This document shows positions 1-9,791 of a DNA stretch of 64,000 nt, one piece after another (within the stretch, counting starts at the first letter, position 1; each line of letters opens with the position of its first letter). The translations under genes and the position numbers were made by a program. The stretch comes from Symbiodinium natans (Eukaryota > Sar > Dinophyceae > Suessiales > Symbiodiniaceae). The stretch covers positions 237,501 through 301,500 of the forward strand of contig CAJNDS010002576.1 of assembly GCA_905221605.1 (NCBI GenBank). The letters run 5' to 3'. The notes below the pieces were generated by a model. The model was not told where the DNA came from. It searched no databases and worked only from the letters and a program-made list of their open reading frames with translations.

Positions 1-414
1 AGGTAGGCCCTTGGGATATTTTATATTTACCCTTATTGGGTCTAAGAGGACCATATCTAGGAATATTTTTCAGAGGGTTTGAAGGGCCACCCTAGTCTAG
101 CTCCATGAAGCCACGTTAGCTTCGTGCGTAGTCTTGGTTCGGCTTTCTTGGACCACGTACGCCTGTAGCATCGCCGTGTAGATCTTAATAAAGGGAGATA
201 ATTCGGGAGAGTAGAAGACAACGTGTCATAGCAGACAAAAGCAACAGTGTATACTGCAACAGAACATCGCAAGACTACTATATATCTTGGAGTTGAAAAC
301 GTTGTACAGTAACAGTAGCCCAATGACATGTACTTGGGGCTTCGGCGTTAGGCGGTCAACCCTGAACCCTAAACCCTAAAACCCCCACAGCAGACCCCGG
401 AGCCGCGGTGACAG
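1..414. other. Leading sequence before first recognised exon
   Basis: Mixed unique sequence with a short CCCTAAA run near 360-385. I see no convincing coding exon here. The 90-codon minus-strand open frame at 57-329 has no recognisable domain and no exon-like neighbours on that strand. The first alveolin-like exon starts at 415 after ACAG. Confidence 0.4.
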
Positions 415-453
415 GTAGAGAAGCGGGTGGAGCTGCCGGTGGTGGAGCTGCAG
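415..453 (+). CDS. Alveolin exon 1 (first recognised)
   Basis: Reads VEKRVELPVVELQ in phase 0 after acceptor ACAG, followed by donor GCACCT. The alternating V/E/K/P composition is typical of alveolin repeats. An upstream start exon is expected but not seen. Confidence 0.75.
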
Positions 454-3400
454 GCACCTTCAGCTCACGGGCCTGCGACAAGACGGGAGGGGGGTTTAGG
501 GTTTAGGGTTTAGGGGTTTAGGGGTTTAGGGGTTTAGGGGTTTAGGGGTTTAGGGTTTAGGGGTTCAGGGATTTACGGGCTTAGGGAGTTACGGGTTTAA
601 GGGTTTAGGGGGTTTAGAGTTTTTAGGGTTTCGGGTTCACGGGTTTAGGGGGTGGGAGTCTTCCTTGCGAATTTTTCATGCGGAGTTGTTGGGACTTTGG
701 CGCCTTATATCCCCCCGCACAACCCTTTCAGGGATTGCGCAAGGCATCCTCCATATATATCTATCTATCGAAATGTATGTATACATATATATATGTATCT
801 ATCATGATTATTATTCTTATTATCATTATTATCATCGTTATTACAAAATCATTGTTCGTATTCTTAGTATTATTCTGATTATGATTATGATTATGATTAT
901 GATGATTATTATGATCATTTTTTGTTTATAACTATTAGTATATAATAACTAAACCCTAACCCTAAACCCTAAACCCTAAACCTAAAACCCCAAACCCCTA
1001 ACCCCCCCAAAAAAAATCAACAAAAAGAGAGACTAGCTCGAACAAACCCTATACAATGTCGATAAACCTTGAACCCTAAACCCTAACCCCCCAAAAAAGA
1101 AAGACTAGCTCGAAGATCTAAACCCTAAACCCTAAACCCTAAACCCTAAGCCCTAATCCCTAAACCCTAAACCCTAAACCCTAAACCCTAAACCCTAAAC
1201 CCTAAACCCCTAAACCCTAAACCCTGCCCCGCTGCGAGGAGAAGCTCGTTGAAGTGCCCCAGGCCGAGGTCGTCGAGAACCCGGCGGCTTGGCTCAGCTT
1301 TGCCAGGGACTCCGATACCCCTTGTTTATTATTACAGACTAATAATGGTAATAATATTAGTAGTAATAATAATAGCAACAATAAGAATAGTAATCAAATT
1401 AGTAGTAGTAGTAATAATTATTATTCTGATAGTAGGGTTCCTTGTATGGTTTAAGGAATACATACCCCTTCATGATAGTAGGGTTCCTTTACATGGTTTA
1501 TGGAATTCTTCCTTAAATTTTTAGTAGGCTTCCCTATATGGGTTTAAGGAATATTCCTTTCATCGTCATGGGGTTCCCTTTTTGGTTTACGGAAGGTTCC
1601 TTAATTCAGGGGTGTTGGAGGCTCAGCAGTTGCAACCGAGGAGGAAGCCTGTGCTGAGGGCGTAAAGTTTGGTTATAGGGTTTCGTGTTTAGGGTTTAGG
1701 GTCCAGGGTTTAGGGCTTAGGGTCTCGAAGTGTCGGTTTTAGGTTTTAGGGTCCAGGGCTCAGGGCTCAGGGTCTTAAAGTTTCGGTTTTAGGGTTTCAG
1801 GGTTTTAGGGTTTTAGGGTTTAGGGTTTAGGGTTTAGGGTTTGGGGTCCAGGCTTAGGGCTTAGGGTTCAGGGGGGCGAAGGAGATCCGCCGCCGGAGGT
1901 GGTTATCTTGAAGCGTGGGGGAACCCTATGACCCAACCCCAAACCCTAAACCCTAAACCCTGAACCCTGAACCCCGAACCCTAAACCCTAAACCCTAAAC
2001 CCCCTCAACCCTGCAACATGACGTGGGGGACGCGTCCTCGAGGTGGAGGTCCCAGAGGTGGAGATCTGCGAGATCATCAAGCAGGCCGCGGCTCCTTAAA
2101 AGCCTTAAGAAGCCTCGGGTTTAGGTGTAGGGTTTAGGGTTTAGGTTTGAGGGTTTAGGGTTTTGGGTTTAGGGTATAGGGTTGAGGATTACTGTTCATG
2201 GTTTAGGGGCTTCAGCATCTCAAGTCCAAGCATTCACCAGTCAAGCGTTGGAACTGCCCACCTGCCCAAAGAGTCCCATAACATTAAGAAAATTCAATCT
2301 TCACTCAATCCGCAAGCGCTAGGGACACACAACAATAACAAGCCCCTTACGATCGGAAGATACAATTTCTTCTTATCCCCTGACCATTTCGGGCCGACAA
2401 AAATGCTGGTGTCGATTGTTCAAAAGTTGAAAAAACTGGGTGCCGATTGCTCAAAAGCTTAACAACGGGGGTCGATGGCTCAGAATCCGAAAGAGAGGGT
2501 TGAAGCCTAAACCCAAAACCCTAAACCCTAAAACCCTTAACCCGAAAAGCCCTGAACCCTAAACCCTAAACCCTAAACCCTAAACCCTAAACCCTAAACC
2601 CTCAACCCTAAACCTTACATGCAACATCCCTCAAGCCCATGGCTCCCAAGCCTCTCAGGCCCAAACCCGAAGCCTGCAACCGAGGCGTCTTCGTTAGGTG
2701 CAAGGAAGAGTGGTCGAAGCTGCTAAACCCTAAACCCTAAACCCTAAACCCTAAACCCTAAACCCTAAACCCTAAACCCTAAACCCGAAACCCTAGGTTC
2801 AAGAGTTCTGGGTGTTTCGGGGTTTATGGTGTTTAGGGGTTTTGGGGTGTTTAGGGGTTTGTTTGGGGGTTTTGGATTCTTAGGGGTTTTGGAGGCTTAT
2901 CTCTGGGTTTAGGGGTTTAGGGGGGGTTTAGGGTTTAGGGTTTAGGGTTTAGGGTTTAGGGGTGAGGGGTTCCTGAGGTTCCGAAGTATGAGATCCACTA
3001 CATCGACAAGGAGGTGATCAAGCACCAGGTCGAGTATGTGGAGAAGCTTGTGGAGGCGCTTGGGAGGACCCCCTCTAGGGTTTAGGGTTTAGGGTTTAGG
3101 GTTTAGGGTTTAGCTAGTGTAGGGCTGAGCTTTGCTATCTTCCACCCCATCTACCAGCGCCACCCTAGCAACCCAAGAGATTCAAACCCCAAACCCTTAT
3201 GCTTGTACTTTATACTCACCCCCAAACCCCTAGCCCTAAACCCTAAACCCTACACCCTAAACCCTAAACCCCAAGCTCCTCCAACCCCTAAGCCCCCAAA
3301 GTCCCGAACCCAGGTGCCGCACGTGGTCTACGAGGAGCGCATCATCGAGGTGCCCCAGGCCTGCCAGCAACCCTGCGTGGTAGGCTTTCCGAAACATAGG

Positions 3401-6400
3401 GCTTAGGGTTTGGAGCTGCCCTTTTTTGGGGGGTACCTGTTTAGGGTTCAGGGTTCAAGGTTTAGGGTTCAGGGTTTCGGGGTTTAGGGTTTAGGGTTTA
3501 GGATTTAGGTTCAGTGTTCAAGCCCTCAGAAAGTCCATCTCATGTGCTGGCAGGGGCAGTTCTTTGTTAGGACTGATGCAGGGGACGGTGTGGTGCTCCA
3601 CCACCCCAACCCCCCCGGAATCCTACGGAGGTGGAGAGGCGCGAGCTCATCCGCCACGTGCCCGTGAGCAACGCCCCGGCCTCAGGCTTCCAGTGCTGCA
3701 GGACCTACTCGTGCCTAGGGTTTAGGGTTTTGGGTTCAGGGTTTAGGGTTTAGGGAATGGGGTTTAGGGTTTAGGGTTAGGGTTTAGGGTTCACGGTTAG
3801 GGTTCAGGGTTTAGGGTGCCCTGAAGCCTCAACTCCTTCATGAACCCTCCCTAAACCCCGTCCCGAGACGCGGTTTGCTCTCAGGTGCAGATGGTGGACA
3901 AAAAGGCCGGGAGTGGGGGCGGGGCGCCTGCGATCCTGCTCAGAGGGGTGCGGGTCTAAACCCTCAACCCTCAACCCTGAACCCTAAATCCTAAACCCTA
4001 AGCCCTAAAGCCTAAACCCTAAACCCTAAACCCTAAACCTTAAACCCCAAACCCTAAACCCTAACCCCTACACCCGAAAGGTTCCCAAGCACACGCTCAA
4101 AGTCACGGAGAAGGTCGTGGAAGTGCCCACAGCAGGGCTCTCGGCACCCGACTCGCCAACTGGCTTCGCCGTTCCCCGAGCCCTGAGAGCCCCAAACAGC
4201 AAAAACAAACCAATAAATTAGGTGGTAAGGGTTTCCCTAAACCCTAAACCCTAAACCCTAAACCCTAAACCCTAAATCCTTAACCCTTAAACCCCAAACC
4301 CCTAAACCCTAAGCCCTAAGGCCCTAAACCTGAAGCCCTAAACCCTAAACCCTAAACCCTGAACCCTACACGACCCCATTCACAAGGTCTGTTAAACAAT
4401 AAATCCCTCAACCTCGAACCCAAAAGCCCCTAAAGCCCCTCAACCCTAAACCCTAAGCCCCCGCAGAGTTACTGCAAGGTCCTGCACCACGAGAAGAAAC
4501 CCTAAAACCCTAAAACCCTAAAACCCTAAAACCCTAAAACCCTAAAACCCTAAAACCCTAAAACCCTAAAACCCTAAAACCCTAAAACCCTAAAACCCTA
4601 AAACCCTAAAACCCTCAAGCCCTCAAGCCCTCAAGCCCTAAAACCCTAAAACCCTAAAACCCTAAACCCTAAACCCTAAACCCTAAACCCTGAACCCGAA
4701 ACCCTAAACCCTAAACCCTAAACCCTGAACCCCCCAAACCCTTAAACCCACATTGCAAGGTCCTGCACCACGAGAAGCCGATCGAGGTGCCCGAGGTCGC
4801 GGTCGTGGAGACCATCACCGAGGCTTTGGGGTGGGTCGGGCAGGGTGGGCCCGCTGAACCTAGGGGGGTTTAGGGTTTAGGGTTTAGGGTTTAGGGTTTA
4901 GGGTTTAGGGAAACCCTTACCCCTTAACCCTAAAACCCCAAAACCATAGCCTCATTGCACAGCTGCTCGTCTGCCAGGTGCCGAAGGTGATGGTGAACTC
5001 TATCCCGGTGGAGGTGCCCAAGGCTGCTGCTTCTGTGCTTATAGGCCTAAACCCTAAACCCTAGACTCTAAACCCTAAACCCTAAACCCTAAACCCTGAA
5101 CCCTGAACCCTAAACCCTAAACCCTAAACCCTAAACTCTAAACCCTAAACCATTCCCAAGTCGAACAGGTTGTCAACGTCCAGATCCAGGAGCGGCTAGA
5201 GGAGGCGTGGGCCACACCATCGTGAGGACTTGAGAGTTCTTCGTCGGGAACTTCGGTTTAGGGTTCAGGGCCTAAAACCCTAAACCCTAAACCCTAAACC
5301 CTAAACCCTAAACCCTAAACCCTAAACCCTAAACCCTAAACCCTGAACCCATAAGCCCTAAAGCCTAAACCCTGAACCCATAAGCCCTGAGCCCTCAATC
5401 CTGAACCTTACTTAGCCCCAAACCCGTGGTTCTGAGTAGGGAAAGGAGGGAGTTAGGGCCCTAAAAATCCCCTTTTAAGGGCTTCCATAGGGTACCTCAC
5501 CCCTCATTCCCTACTCAGAACTAGGGGTTACCCTAAACCCTAAACCCTAAACCCTAAACCCTAAACCCTAAACCCTAAACTCTAAACCCTAAACCCTAAA
5601 CCCTAAACCCTAAACCCTAAACCCTAAACCCTGAACCCTTAACCCTAAACCCTAAACCGCCTGAAACCCTTGGGCCAAACCCTTTGCTCTGAATCCGAAG
5701 CCAGGTTCGAGCCACGCTGATCGCCGAAAGGGCTGTGGAGGTGCCGGACCTCGGCTAGGGTTCGGGGTTTAGGGTTTAGGGTTTAGGGTTTAGGGTTTAG
5801 GGTTTAGGGTTTAGGGTTTAGGGTTAGGGTTTAGGGTAAGAAGATTGTAAGTACCCCCTCCCCTTTTCCCAAGAGGCCCCGCCACATTTCCAGTTATTTC
5901 GCTTAAGAGGATCATTTTGAGGACTTCTTTTTTAGAGGGTTGCCAGGGGCCAAGCAACGCCCTAAGCCCTAAACCCTAAAACCCCAAACAACCCTAAACC
6001 CGAAACCCAAAGTGCCTGGAACGCTAAACCCCCTGAAATTGTAAAGCTTCTAAACGCAAAACCCTCAACCCTAACCCCTAAACCCCAAACCCTAAACCAT
6101 AAACGCTGAAACCCTAAACCCTAAACCCTAAACCCTAAACCCTAAACCCTAAACCCTAAACCCTAAACCCTAAACCCTAAACCCTAAACCCTAAACCCTA
6201 AACCTGAAGCCCTAAACCCTAAACCCTAAACCCTAAACCCTAAACCCTAAAGCCCAAAAGCCCAAAAGCTGAGTCAGCAGGTGCCAGACCCTCAGGTGGT
6301 CGAGGCGATCACTCAGGCAGGATGTGGGCCAGTCTCGGGCTTAGGGTTCAGGATTTAGGGTTAGGGTTTAGGGTTTAGGGTTTAGGGTTTGGGGTTTGGG

Positions 6401-9400
6401 GTTTAGGGTTTAGGGTTTAGGGTTTAGGGTTTAGGGTTTAGGGTTTAGGGTTTAGGGTTTTAAGGTTTTAAGGCTTAGTGTTGCTGACTTTCACCATGAT
6501 AGGGTGTAGGGTTTAGGATTTAGGGTTTCGGGTTTAGGGTTTAGGGTTTAGGGCTTGGGGTTTTGGTTCTGGGGGGATTTAGGGTTCGATTTGGGTCAAG
6601 GCTGCGGGCCTTGCGGATTTGCGGGGTCGGCCGGGCTTTGAATTTGGGCTTTAGGGTTTGTATGCCTTTTGGGTCTCAGGGCTTTCGGGGGTTGTAGTCC
6701 TAAACCCTAAACCGTGAATCCTAAACCCTAAGCCCTAAACCCTTAGTTTCTTTGGGAGGCCAGCTTTGCCGGGCTCTTGGGGTAGTTCTGAGTCATGGAC
6801 TCTGTCTGGCTACCCTCCTTAAACCCTAAACCCTGAAGCCCTGCTTGTATTGCTCCGTATCAATCGGAACCTCTGAATCAAGTTGAGTCAAGTGAACTGC
6901 CCCAATAACCCAGTAACCCAAGGTCAGAACTCAGCTGCGGACCTTCCAATCAAGCCCCACACCCCCCCAGGCCACAGAAAGGCCTGAATCCTAAACCCCG
7001 AACCCTAAAAAACCCTGAGCCGTAACCCCTAAACCTTACACCCTCAACCCTAAACACTAAACCCTAACTCCTAAACCCTAAGAAAACGCCAAAGCCTTGT
7101 ACACTAAACTCCATACCTCAGTGTTCCGGAGGTGGTTCAGCCCATCGTTCAGTACGTGGATAAGGCCCGGTCTACCCATTTAGCTGTGCATGTTTAGGTG
7201 ACAGGGTTGACCCCAAACCCTAAACCCTAAACCCTAAACCCTCAACCCTAAACCCTAAATCCGAAACCCTAAACCCTAAACCCGAAACCCTAAACTCTAA
7301 ACCCTAAACCCTAAGCCCTAAACCCTAAACCCGTAGAGCTTTGGGGGTTTGGGGTTTCGGGGTTCGAAGTCGAGTTGAGGCCTTCAGGCTCTAGAGAGGG
7401 GGGGGGGCTCGGGGGCTCCTGTGCAAAGCCCCCTGCGGTTCGAAGCCGCTAAGGCCCCGAGCCCTGGAAGAATGTAACTCGAAGCCCCAAACCTCCAAAG
7501 CTCTGTTTGGGGCTTAGGGTTTAGGGTTTGGGGTTTAGGGTTTAGGGCTTTGGAGTGCTCGAAGCCCTAGGCCCCAAGACCTCTCCCAGCGCCGAAGCCG
7601 AAGGCACTTGGTGAAGTCTTAAGCAAAATTGGCCTCCCAAAGCACCTAAGGGTTTAGGGTTTAGGGTTTAGGGTTTAGGGTTTTACGCTGTAAATCTCAA
7701 GGGTTTCAGGTGTGGGCTCGTACTTTTGTGTCCATAGGCCCTTGTAAAACCTCTGCGTAGATTCCTTTCTTTTGATACTCCCTAAACCCTAAACGGTAAG
7801 CACAAAACCCAAGCACTAAACCCTAAACCCTAAACCCTAAACCCTAAACCCTAAACCCTAAACCCTAAACCCTAAACCCTAAACCCTAAACCCTAAACCC
7901 TAAACCCTAAACCCTAAACCCTAAACCCTAAACCCTAAACCCTAAACCCTAAAATCTGAAACCCTGAAACCCCTAAACCCTGAAACCCTAAACCCTGAGA
8001 CCCTGAGACCCTAAACCCTGAAACCCTGAAACCCTAAACCCTAAACCCTAAACCCTAAAACCCTAAACCCTGAAACCCTGAAACCCTGAAACCCTGAAAC
8101 CCTGAAACCCTGAAACCTGAAACCCTGAAACCCTGAAACCCTGAAACCCTGAAACCCTGAAACCCTGAAACCCTGAAACCCTGAAACCCTGAAACCCTGA
8201 AACCCTGAAACCCTAAACCCTAAACCCTAAACCCTAAACCCCTCCGCCTGGAAGCCGAGAGGAAGTGCCCCGCGTCGTGACGGAGCCAGTGGAGCGACTC
8301 CAGGAAGTCTGGCAGAGGCCAGGGCAAAGGGTTCTAGGGTTTAGGGATGTTTAGGGTTTAGGGTTTAGGGTTTGGGGTTTAGGGTTTAGGGTTTAGGGTT
8401 TAGGCTTTAGGCTTTAGGGTTTAGGGTTAGGGCTCAGGGCTTAGGGTTTAGGGTTACATGCCTGGACCACAGGTTTAGGTTTCGAACTCTTTCAGCAAGC
8501 CCCTCGACCATCCCGGGCTTAGGGCTCAGGCCTTTCCAAGACCCTAGAAGCCAGTCGTACCCTAAATCCACCGAAGTCCAACCCAAAGCCCTGAACAACA
8601 ACCCTAAACCGAGAACTCTAAGCCCTAAGCCCGAAACCCTAAAGAGGTTTAAGGCTGAATCTTCAAAGCCCCGAAATGCCTGGTCATGGAGATTGATACG
8701 ATTCTTATCTCTGAGAGAAGCAGGCTACCAGTCATGAGCATGCTGACATGGGATGTATGGGATGCATGAGATCAGGGCTTAGGATTTAGGGCCTAGGGTT
8801 TTCGCGTTTTCGGGTTAGGGTTTTTGGGGTCAAACACTCCAACCCAGCGCGTGGATGAGCTGAAAATGACACGCTAACCCCCTCAAGCCCTAAACCCTAA
8901 ACCCTAAACCTTACACCCTAAACCCTAAACCCGAAACCCTAAACCCTAAACCCTAAACCCTAAACCCTAAACCCTAAACCCGAAACCCCAAGCCCCAAGG
9001 CCGCTGGTGGAGGAGGTGGCGGTGCCGGTGGATCAGGTGCTCACCTACGAGGCGACGGGCCGGCCTCCATCAAAGGCTTTTGATTGGTGGTACCCCTGAA
9101 ACCCCTGAAGGTTTCCCTCAGTATACTCCGAATATGGCCCTTATCTTCCCTTGGAGGATCTTCAACAAGGAGCCCAAACCCAAGGGTACAACCTTGGGGG
9201 TCCAAGGCAGAATCTCTCATGATTTTGGTGTTGATGTTTCAGGGTTCACATTGAGGGGTTAGGGCTTGGGGTTTAGGGTTTGCTAGGGCTTGGGATTTTC
9301 TAAGCACGAAAACCCCGCCAGAGGCGGGTCGCAGCGTAGTCGCCAGGCACACCCTTCTAAGGGAAAGTTGCGTTTACTTCCTGGGGGGCTGCATTTTGCC

Positions 9401-9791
9401 ACCCCCCCCCAGGTTCAGCTGCTTACTCATAGGGCTTTCGGATTTAGGGTACGGAAAGCCGGGTCACTTCTCTTAACGCTTGACAGGCCCTCTTAGTCCT
9501 GAGCCCACTCTCTTGGGGCACCCGACATACGGGGATCTGCATGATACCAGTGGCCAGAATTTTGGAGAGCTGACCGAACTTTGCAGGCTAAACCCTACCC
9601 ATAAAAAAAAGGAAAAACTCGAAAACAAACAGAAATCCTGTACATAAGCTCAAACCCTAAACACCCTAAACCCTAAACCGTAAACCGTAAACCCTAAACC
9701 CTAAACCCTCCACCCCACCTGAAACCCTACAACCCCGAAACATGCACTGTTGGAGGCCGTGCGCCAGGAGGCGTCGCAGGTCGTCCACGAG
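415..9791 (+). CDS. Alveolin-family (inner membrane complex-type) protein, at least 18 micro-exons, partial
   Basis: Alveolins are EKIVEVP-rich repeat proteins of the subpellicular network under the alveoli of dinoflagellates, ciliates and apicomplexans. I see micro-exons at 415-453, 1239-1262, 2043-2084, 2978-3055, 3314-3358, 3631-3663, 3885-3905, 4081-4131, 4467-4478, 4760-4822, 4978-5022, 5169-5204, 5705-5740, 6281-6316, 7132-7164, 8262-8303, 9013-9051 and 9756-9791. Joined, they read as one frame of about 237 codons with motifs such as EKLVEVPQ, YVEKLVE, VYEERIIEVPQ, RRELIRHVP, TEKVVEVPT and EKPIEVPEV. Every exon is a multiple of 3 nt and every intron is phase 0. Introns start GC in 14 cases, GT in three and GA in one, and all end AG. 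Seventeen of 18 exons start with G. Introns consist largely of telomere-like repeats. Start and stop exons are not identified. The family is clear from motif density; the exact exon ends are inferred from frame continuity. Confidence 0.88.
488..660. repeat. TTTAGGG-type interstitial telomeric array
   Basis: Run of TTTAGGG with one-base-longer TTTAGGGG units and scattered point variants. It lies in the presumed first intron of the alveolin gene. Confidence 0.95.
750..945. repeat. AT-rich microsatellite (TAT/ATT/ATG repeats)
   Basis: Low-complexity stretch of ATAT, TTATTATTAT and GATTAT units. It generates the apparent 88-codon Ile/Tyr/Met-rich open frame, which is not a gene. Confidence 0.85.
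948..1228. repeat. CCCTAAA array with a duplicated GACTAGCTCGAA insert
   Basis: CCCTAAA units on this strand, opposite in orientation to the array at 488-660. It includes two copies of GACTAGCTCGAA near 1030 and 1106, each next to a C-run/A-run junction. Confidence 0.9.
1239..1262 (+). CDS. Alveolin exon EKLVEVPQ
   Basis: Acceptor GCGAG then eight codons EKLVEVPQ, the canonical alveolin core. The donor is probably GCCGAG; it could be the GT six bases further on, which would add AE. Confidence 0.8.
1322..1620. repeat. AAT/AGT microsatellite followed by degenerate ~50-bp repeats
   Basis: 1322-1425 is a TAA/TAG/AAC triplet microsatellite. 1430-1620 holds about four degenerate units resembling TAGTAGGGTTCCTTNNATGG followed by TTTAAGGAAT. 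Each unit is quasi-palindromic (GGTTCCTT against AAGGAAT). It lies inside the intron between the exons at 1239 and 2043. Confidence 0.6.
2043..2084 (+). CDS. Alveolin exon VEVPEVEICEIIKQ
   Basis: Fourteen codons after CTCGAG, ending CAG before donor GCCGCG. Phase 0 at both ends. Confidence 0.8.
2208..2300. repeat. Dispersed repeat shared with 19277-19345
   Basis: The stretch CAGCATCTCAAGTCCAAGC and its continuation recur at about 19277, as do the downstream TCCCANAACATTAAGAAAAT bases. The two copies are embedded in telomere-like DNA 17 kb apart. Function unknown. Confidence 0.7.
2400..2490. repeat. Three degenerate ~33-bp tandem units
   Basis: Units resembling GTCGATTGTTCAAAAG then TTGAAAAAACTGG, with the second and third progressively altered (GCCGATTGCTCAAAAG, GTCGATGGCTCAGAA). 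Confidence 0.6.
2978..3055 (+). CDS. Alveolin exon, longest (26 codons)
   Basis: Starts VPKYEIHYIDKEVIKHQ and ends YVEKLVE. Acceptor is CTGAG and donor is GCGCTT. It joins directly to the next exon to give YVEKLVE-VPHVVYEER, a textbook alveolin junction that supports the splice calls. Confidence 0.9.
3314..3358 (+). CDS. Alveolin exon VPHVVYEERIIEVPQ
   Basis: Fifteen codons between acceptor CCCAG and donor GCCTGC. Strong family motif VYEERIIEVPQ. Confidence 0.9.
3631..3663 (+). CDS. Alveolin exon VERRELIRHVP
   Basis: Eleven codons after ACGGAG, with donor GTGAGC. IEVPQ-VERRELIRHVP-VQMVDKK across three exons is continuous alveolin sequence. Confidence 0.85.
3885..3905 (+). CDS. Alveolin 7-codon exon VQMVDKK
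   Basis: Only 21 nt, between CTCAG and donor GCCGGG. It is accepted because its flanking exons join perfectly through it. Confidence 0.75.
4081..4131 (+). CDS. Alveolin exon VPKHTLKVTEKVVEVPT
   Basis: Seventeen codons after CGAAAG. The donor is taken as GCAGGG because that keeps phase 0 into the next exon. The exact 3' edge is less certain than for other exons. Confidence 0.78.
4467..4478 (+). CDS. Alveolin 4-codon exon SYCK, left side of a duplicated exon segment
   Basis: Acceptor CGCAG, codons S-Y-C-K, then donor GTCCTG. The 24 bp 4473-4496 (TGCAAGGTCC to CACGAGAAG) recurs exactly at 4754-4777. Splicing 4478 to 4760 restores one copy and one frame, SYCK-VLHHEKPIEVP. Confidence 0.75.
4479..4759 (+). 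other. Intron flanked by a 24-bp AGGT-containing direct duplication, filled with CCCTAAAA repeat
   Basis: A 281-bp GT-AG intron. Both splice sites lie in two identical 24-bp copies of exon sequence: the left copy's AG|GT is the donor and the right copy's AG|G is the acceptor. The DNA between them is almost entirely CCCTAAAA and CCCTAAA units, starting directly after the left copy. This is the structure expected of an intron created by repeat insertion with target duplication. Confidence 0.85.
4497..4746. repeat. CCCTAAAA octamer array grading into CCCTAAA
   Basis: About 14 CCCTAAAA units, a short CCCTCAAG patch, further CCCTAAAA and then CCCTAAA units. The octamer is homogeneous here and differs from the heptamer of neighbouring introns, which suggests local amplification. 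Confidence 0.95.
4760..4822 (+). CDS. Alveolin exon with IEVPEV core
   Basis: Twenty-one codons, starting VLHHEKPIEVPEVAVVET and ending ITE before donor GCTTTG. Phase 0. Confidence 0.87.
4978..5022 (+). CDS. Alveolin exon VPKVMVNSIPVEVPK
   Basis: Fifteen codons between GCCAG and donor GCTGCT. VEVPK continues into VVNVQIQ of the next exon. Confidence 0.87.
5169..5204 (+). CDS. Alveolin exon VVNVQIQERLEE
   Basis: Twelve codons after GAACAG, with donor GCGTGG. Bases after the donor (GGGCCACAC) resemble bases inside the next exon (GAGCCACGC), a possible decayed duplication. Confidence 0.8.
5273..5345. repeat. CCCTAAA array
   Basis: About ten uninterrupted CCCTAAA heptamers. Confidence 0.95.
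5428..5523. mobile_element. TIR element, family 3 (GGTTCTNAGTAGGGAATGAGG)
   Basis: About 96 bp with terminal inverted repeats: GGTTCTGAGTAGGGAAAGG at the left and a right end that reads TCATTCCCTACTCAGAACT. No coding capacity. Related copies lie at 38479, 53130 and 62323. It sits within an alveolin intron between two CCCTAAA arrays, consistent with a MITE or introner. Confidence 0.8.
5527..5655. repeat. CCCTAAA array
   Basis: About 17 heptamers with rare point variants, directly abutting the family 3 element. Confidence 0.95.
5705..5740 (+). CDS. Alveolin exon VRATLIAERAVE
   Basis: Twelve codons after GCCAG, followed by donor GTGCCG. The 12 bases after the exon (GTGCCGGACCTC) closely match the first bases of the next exon (GTGCCAGACCCT). 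Ending here gives ERAVE-VPDPQ, whereas reading on would repeat VPD. Confidence 0.78.
6106..6250. repeat. CCCTAAA array
   Basis: About 20 heptamers in an alveolin intron. Confidence 0.95.
6281..6316 (+). CDS. Alveolin exon VPDPQVVEAITQ
   Basis: Acceptor CAGCAG and donor GCAGGA. A shorter form ending VVE at donor GCGATC is equally in frame. Confidence 0.7.
6355..6600. repeat. TTTAGGG array with variants
   Basis: TTTAGGG orientation, opposite to the array upstream of the exon, so exon 6281-6316 sits between converging telomeric arrays. Confidence 0.9.
7132..7164 (+). CDS. Alveolin exon VVQPIVQYVDK
   Basis: Acceptor CCGGAG and donor GCCCGG. The exon may start a few codons earlier (VPEVVQP), because VPE is also in frame. 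Confidence 0.75.
7820..8240. repeat. CCCTAAA array passing into a homogeneous CCCTGAAA array
   Basis: 7820-7950 is pure CCCTAAA. 8060-8214 is about 19 CCCTGAAA octamers, after which CCCTAAA resumes. A variant octamer amplified inside a heptamer array. Confidence 0.95.
8262..8303 (+). CDS. Alveolin exon EVPRVVTEPVERLQ
   Basis: Fourteen codons after GAGAG. The donor is read as GAAGTC (GA type); GTCTGG three bases later is the alternative. Confidence 0.72.
9013..9051 (+). CDS. Alveolin exon EVAVPVDQVLTYE
   Basis: Thirteen codons, donor GCGACG. The frame also stays open a few codons upstream (PLVE). Confidence 0.72.
9756..9791 (+). CDS. Probable late alveolin exon AVRQEASQVVHE
   Basis: Acceptor TTGGAG, donor GCGTTG, phase 0. 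Less VPV-rich and more helical than the others, so it may belong to the C-terminal region. Gene assignment is by proximity and splice style. Confidence 0.55.

Noticed and set aside
3203-3406. ORFs containing NPKPxTLNPKP strings, here and at many other places
   Set aside because: CCCTAAACCC translates as NPKP/TLNPKP in all such ORFs; these are repeat read-through and only the embedded micro-exons are kept.
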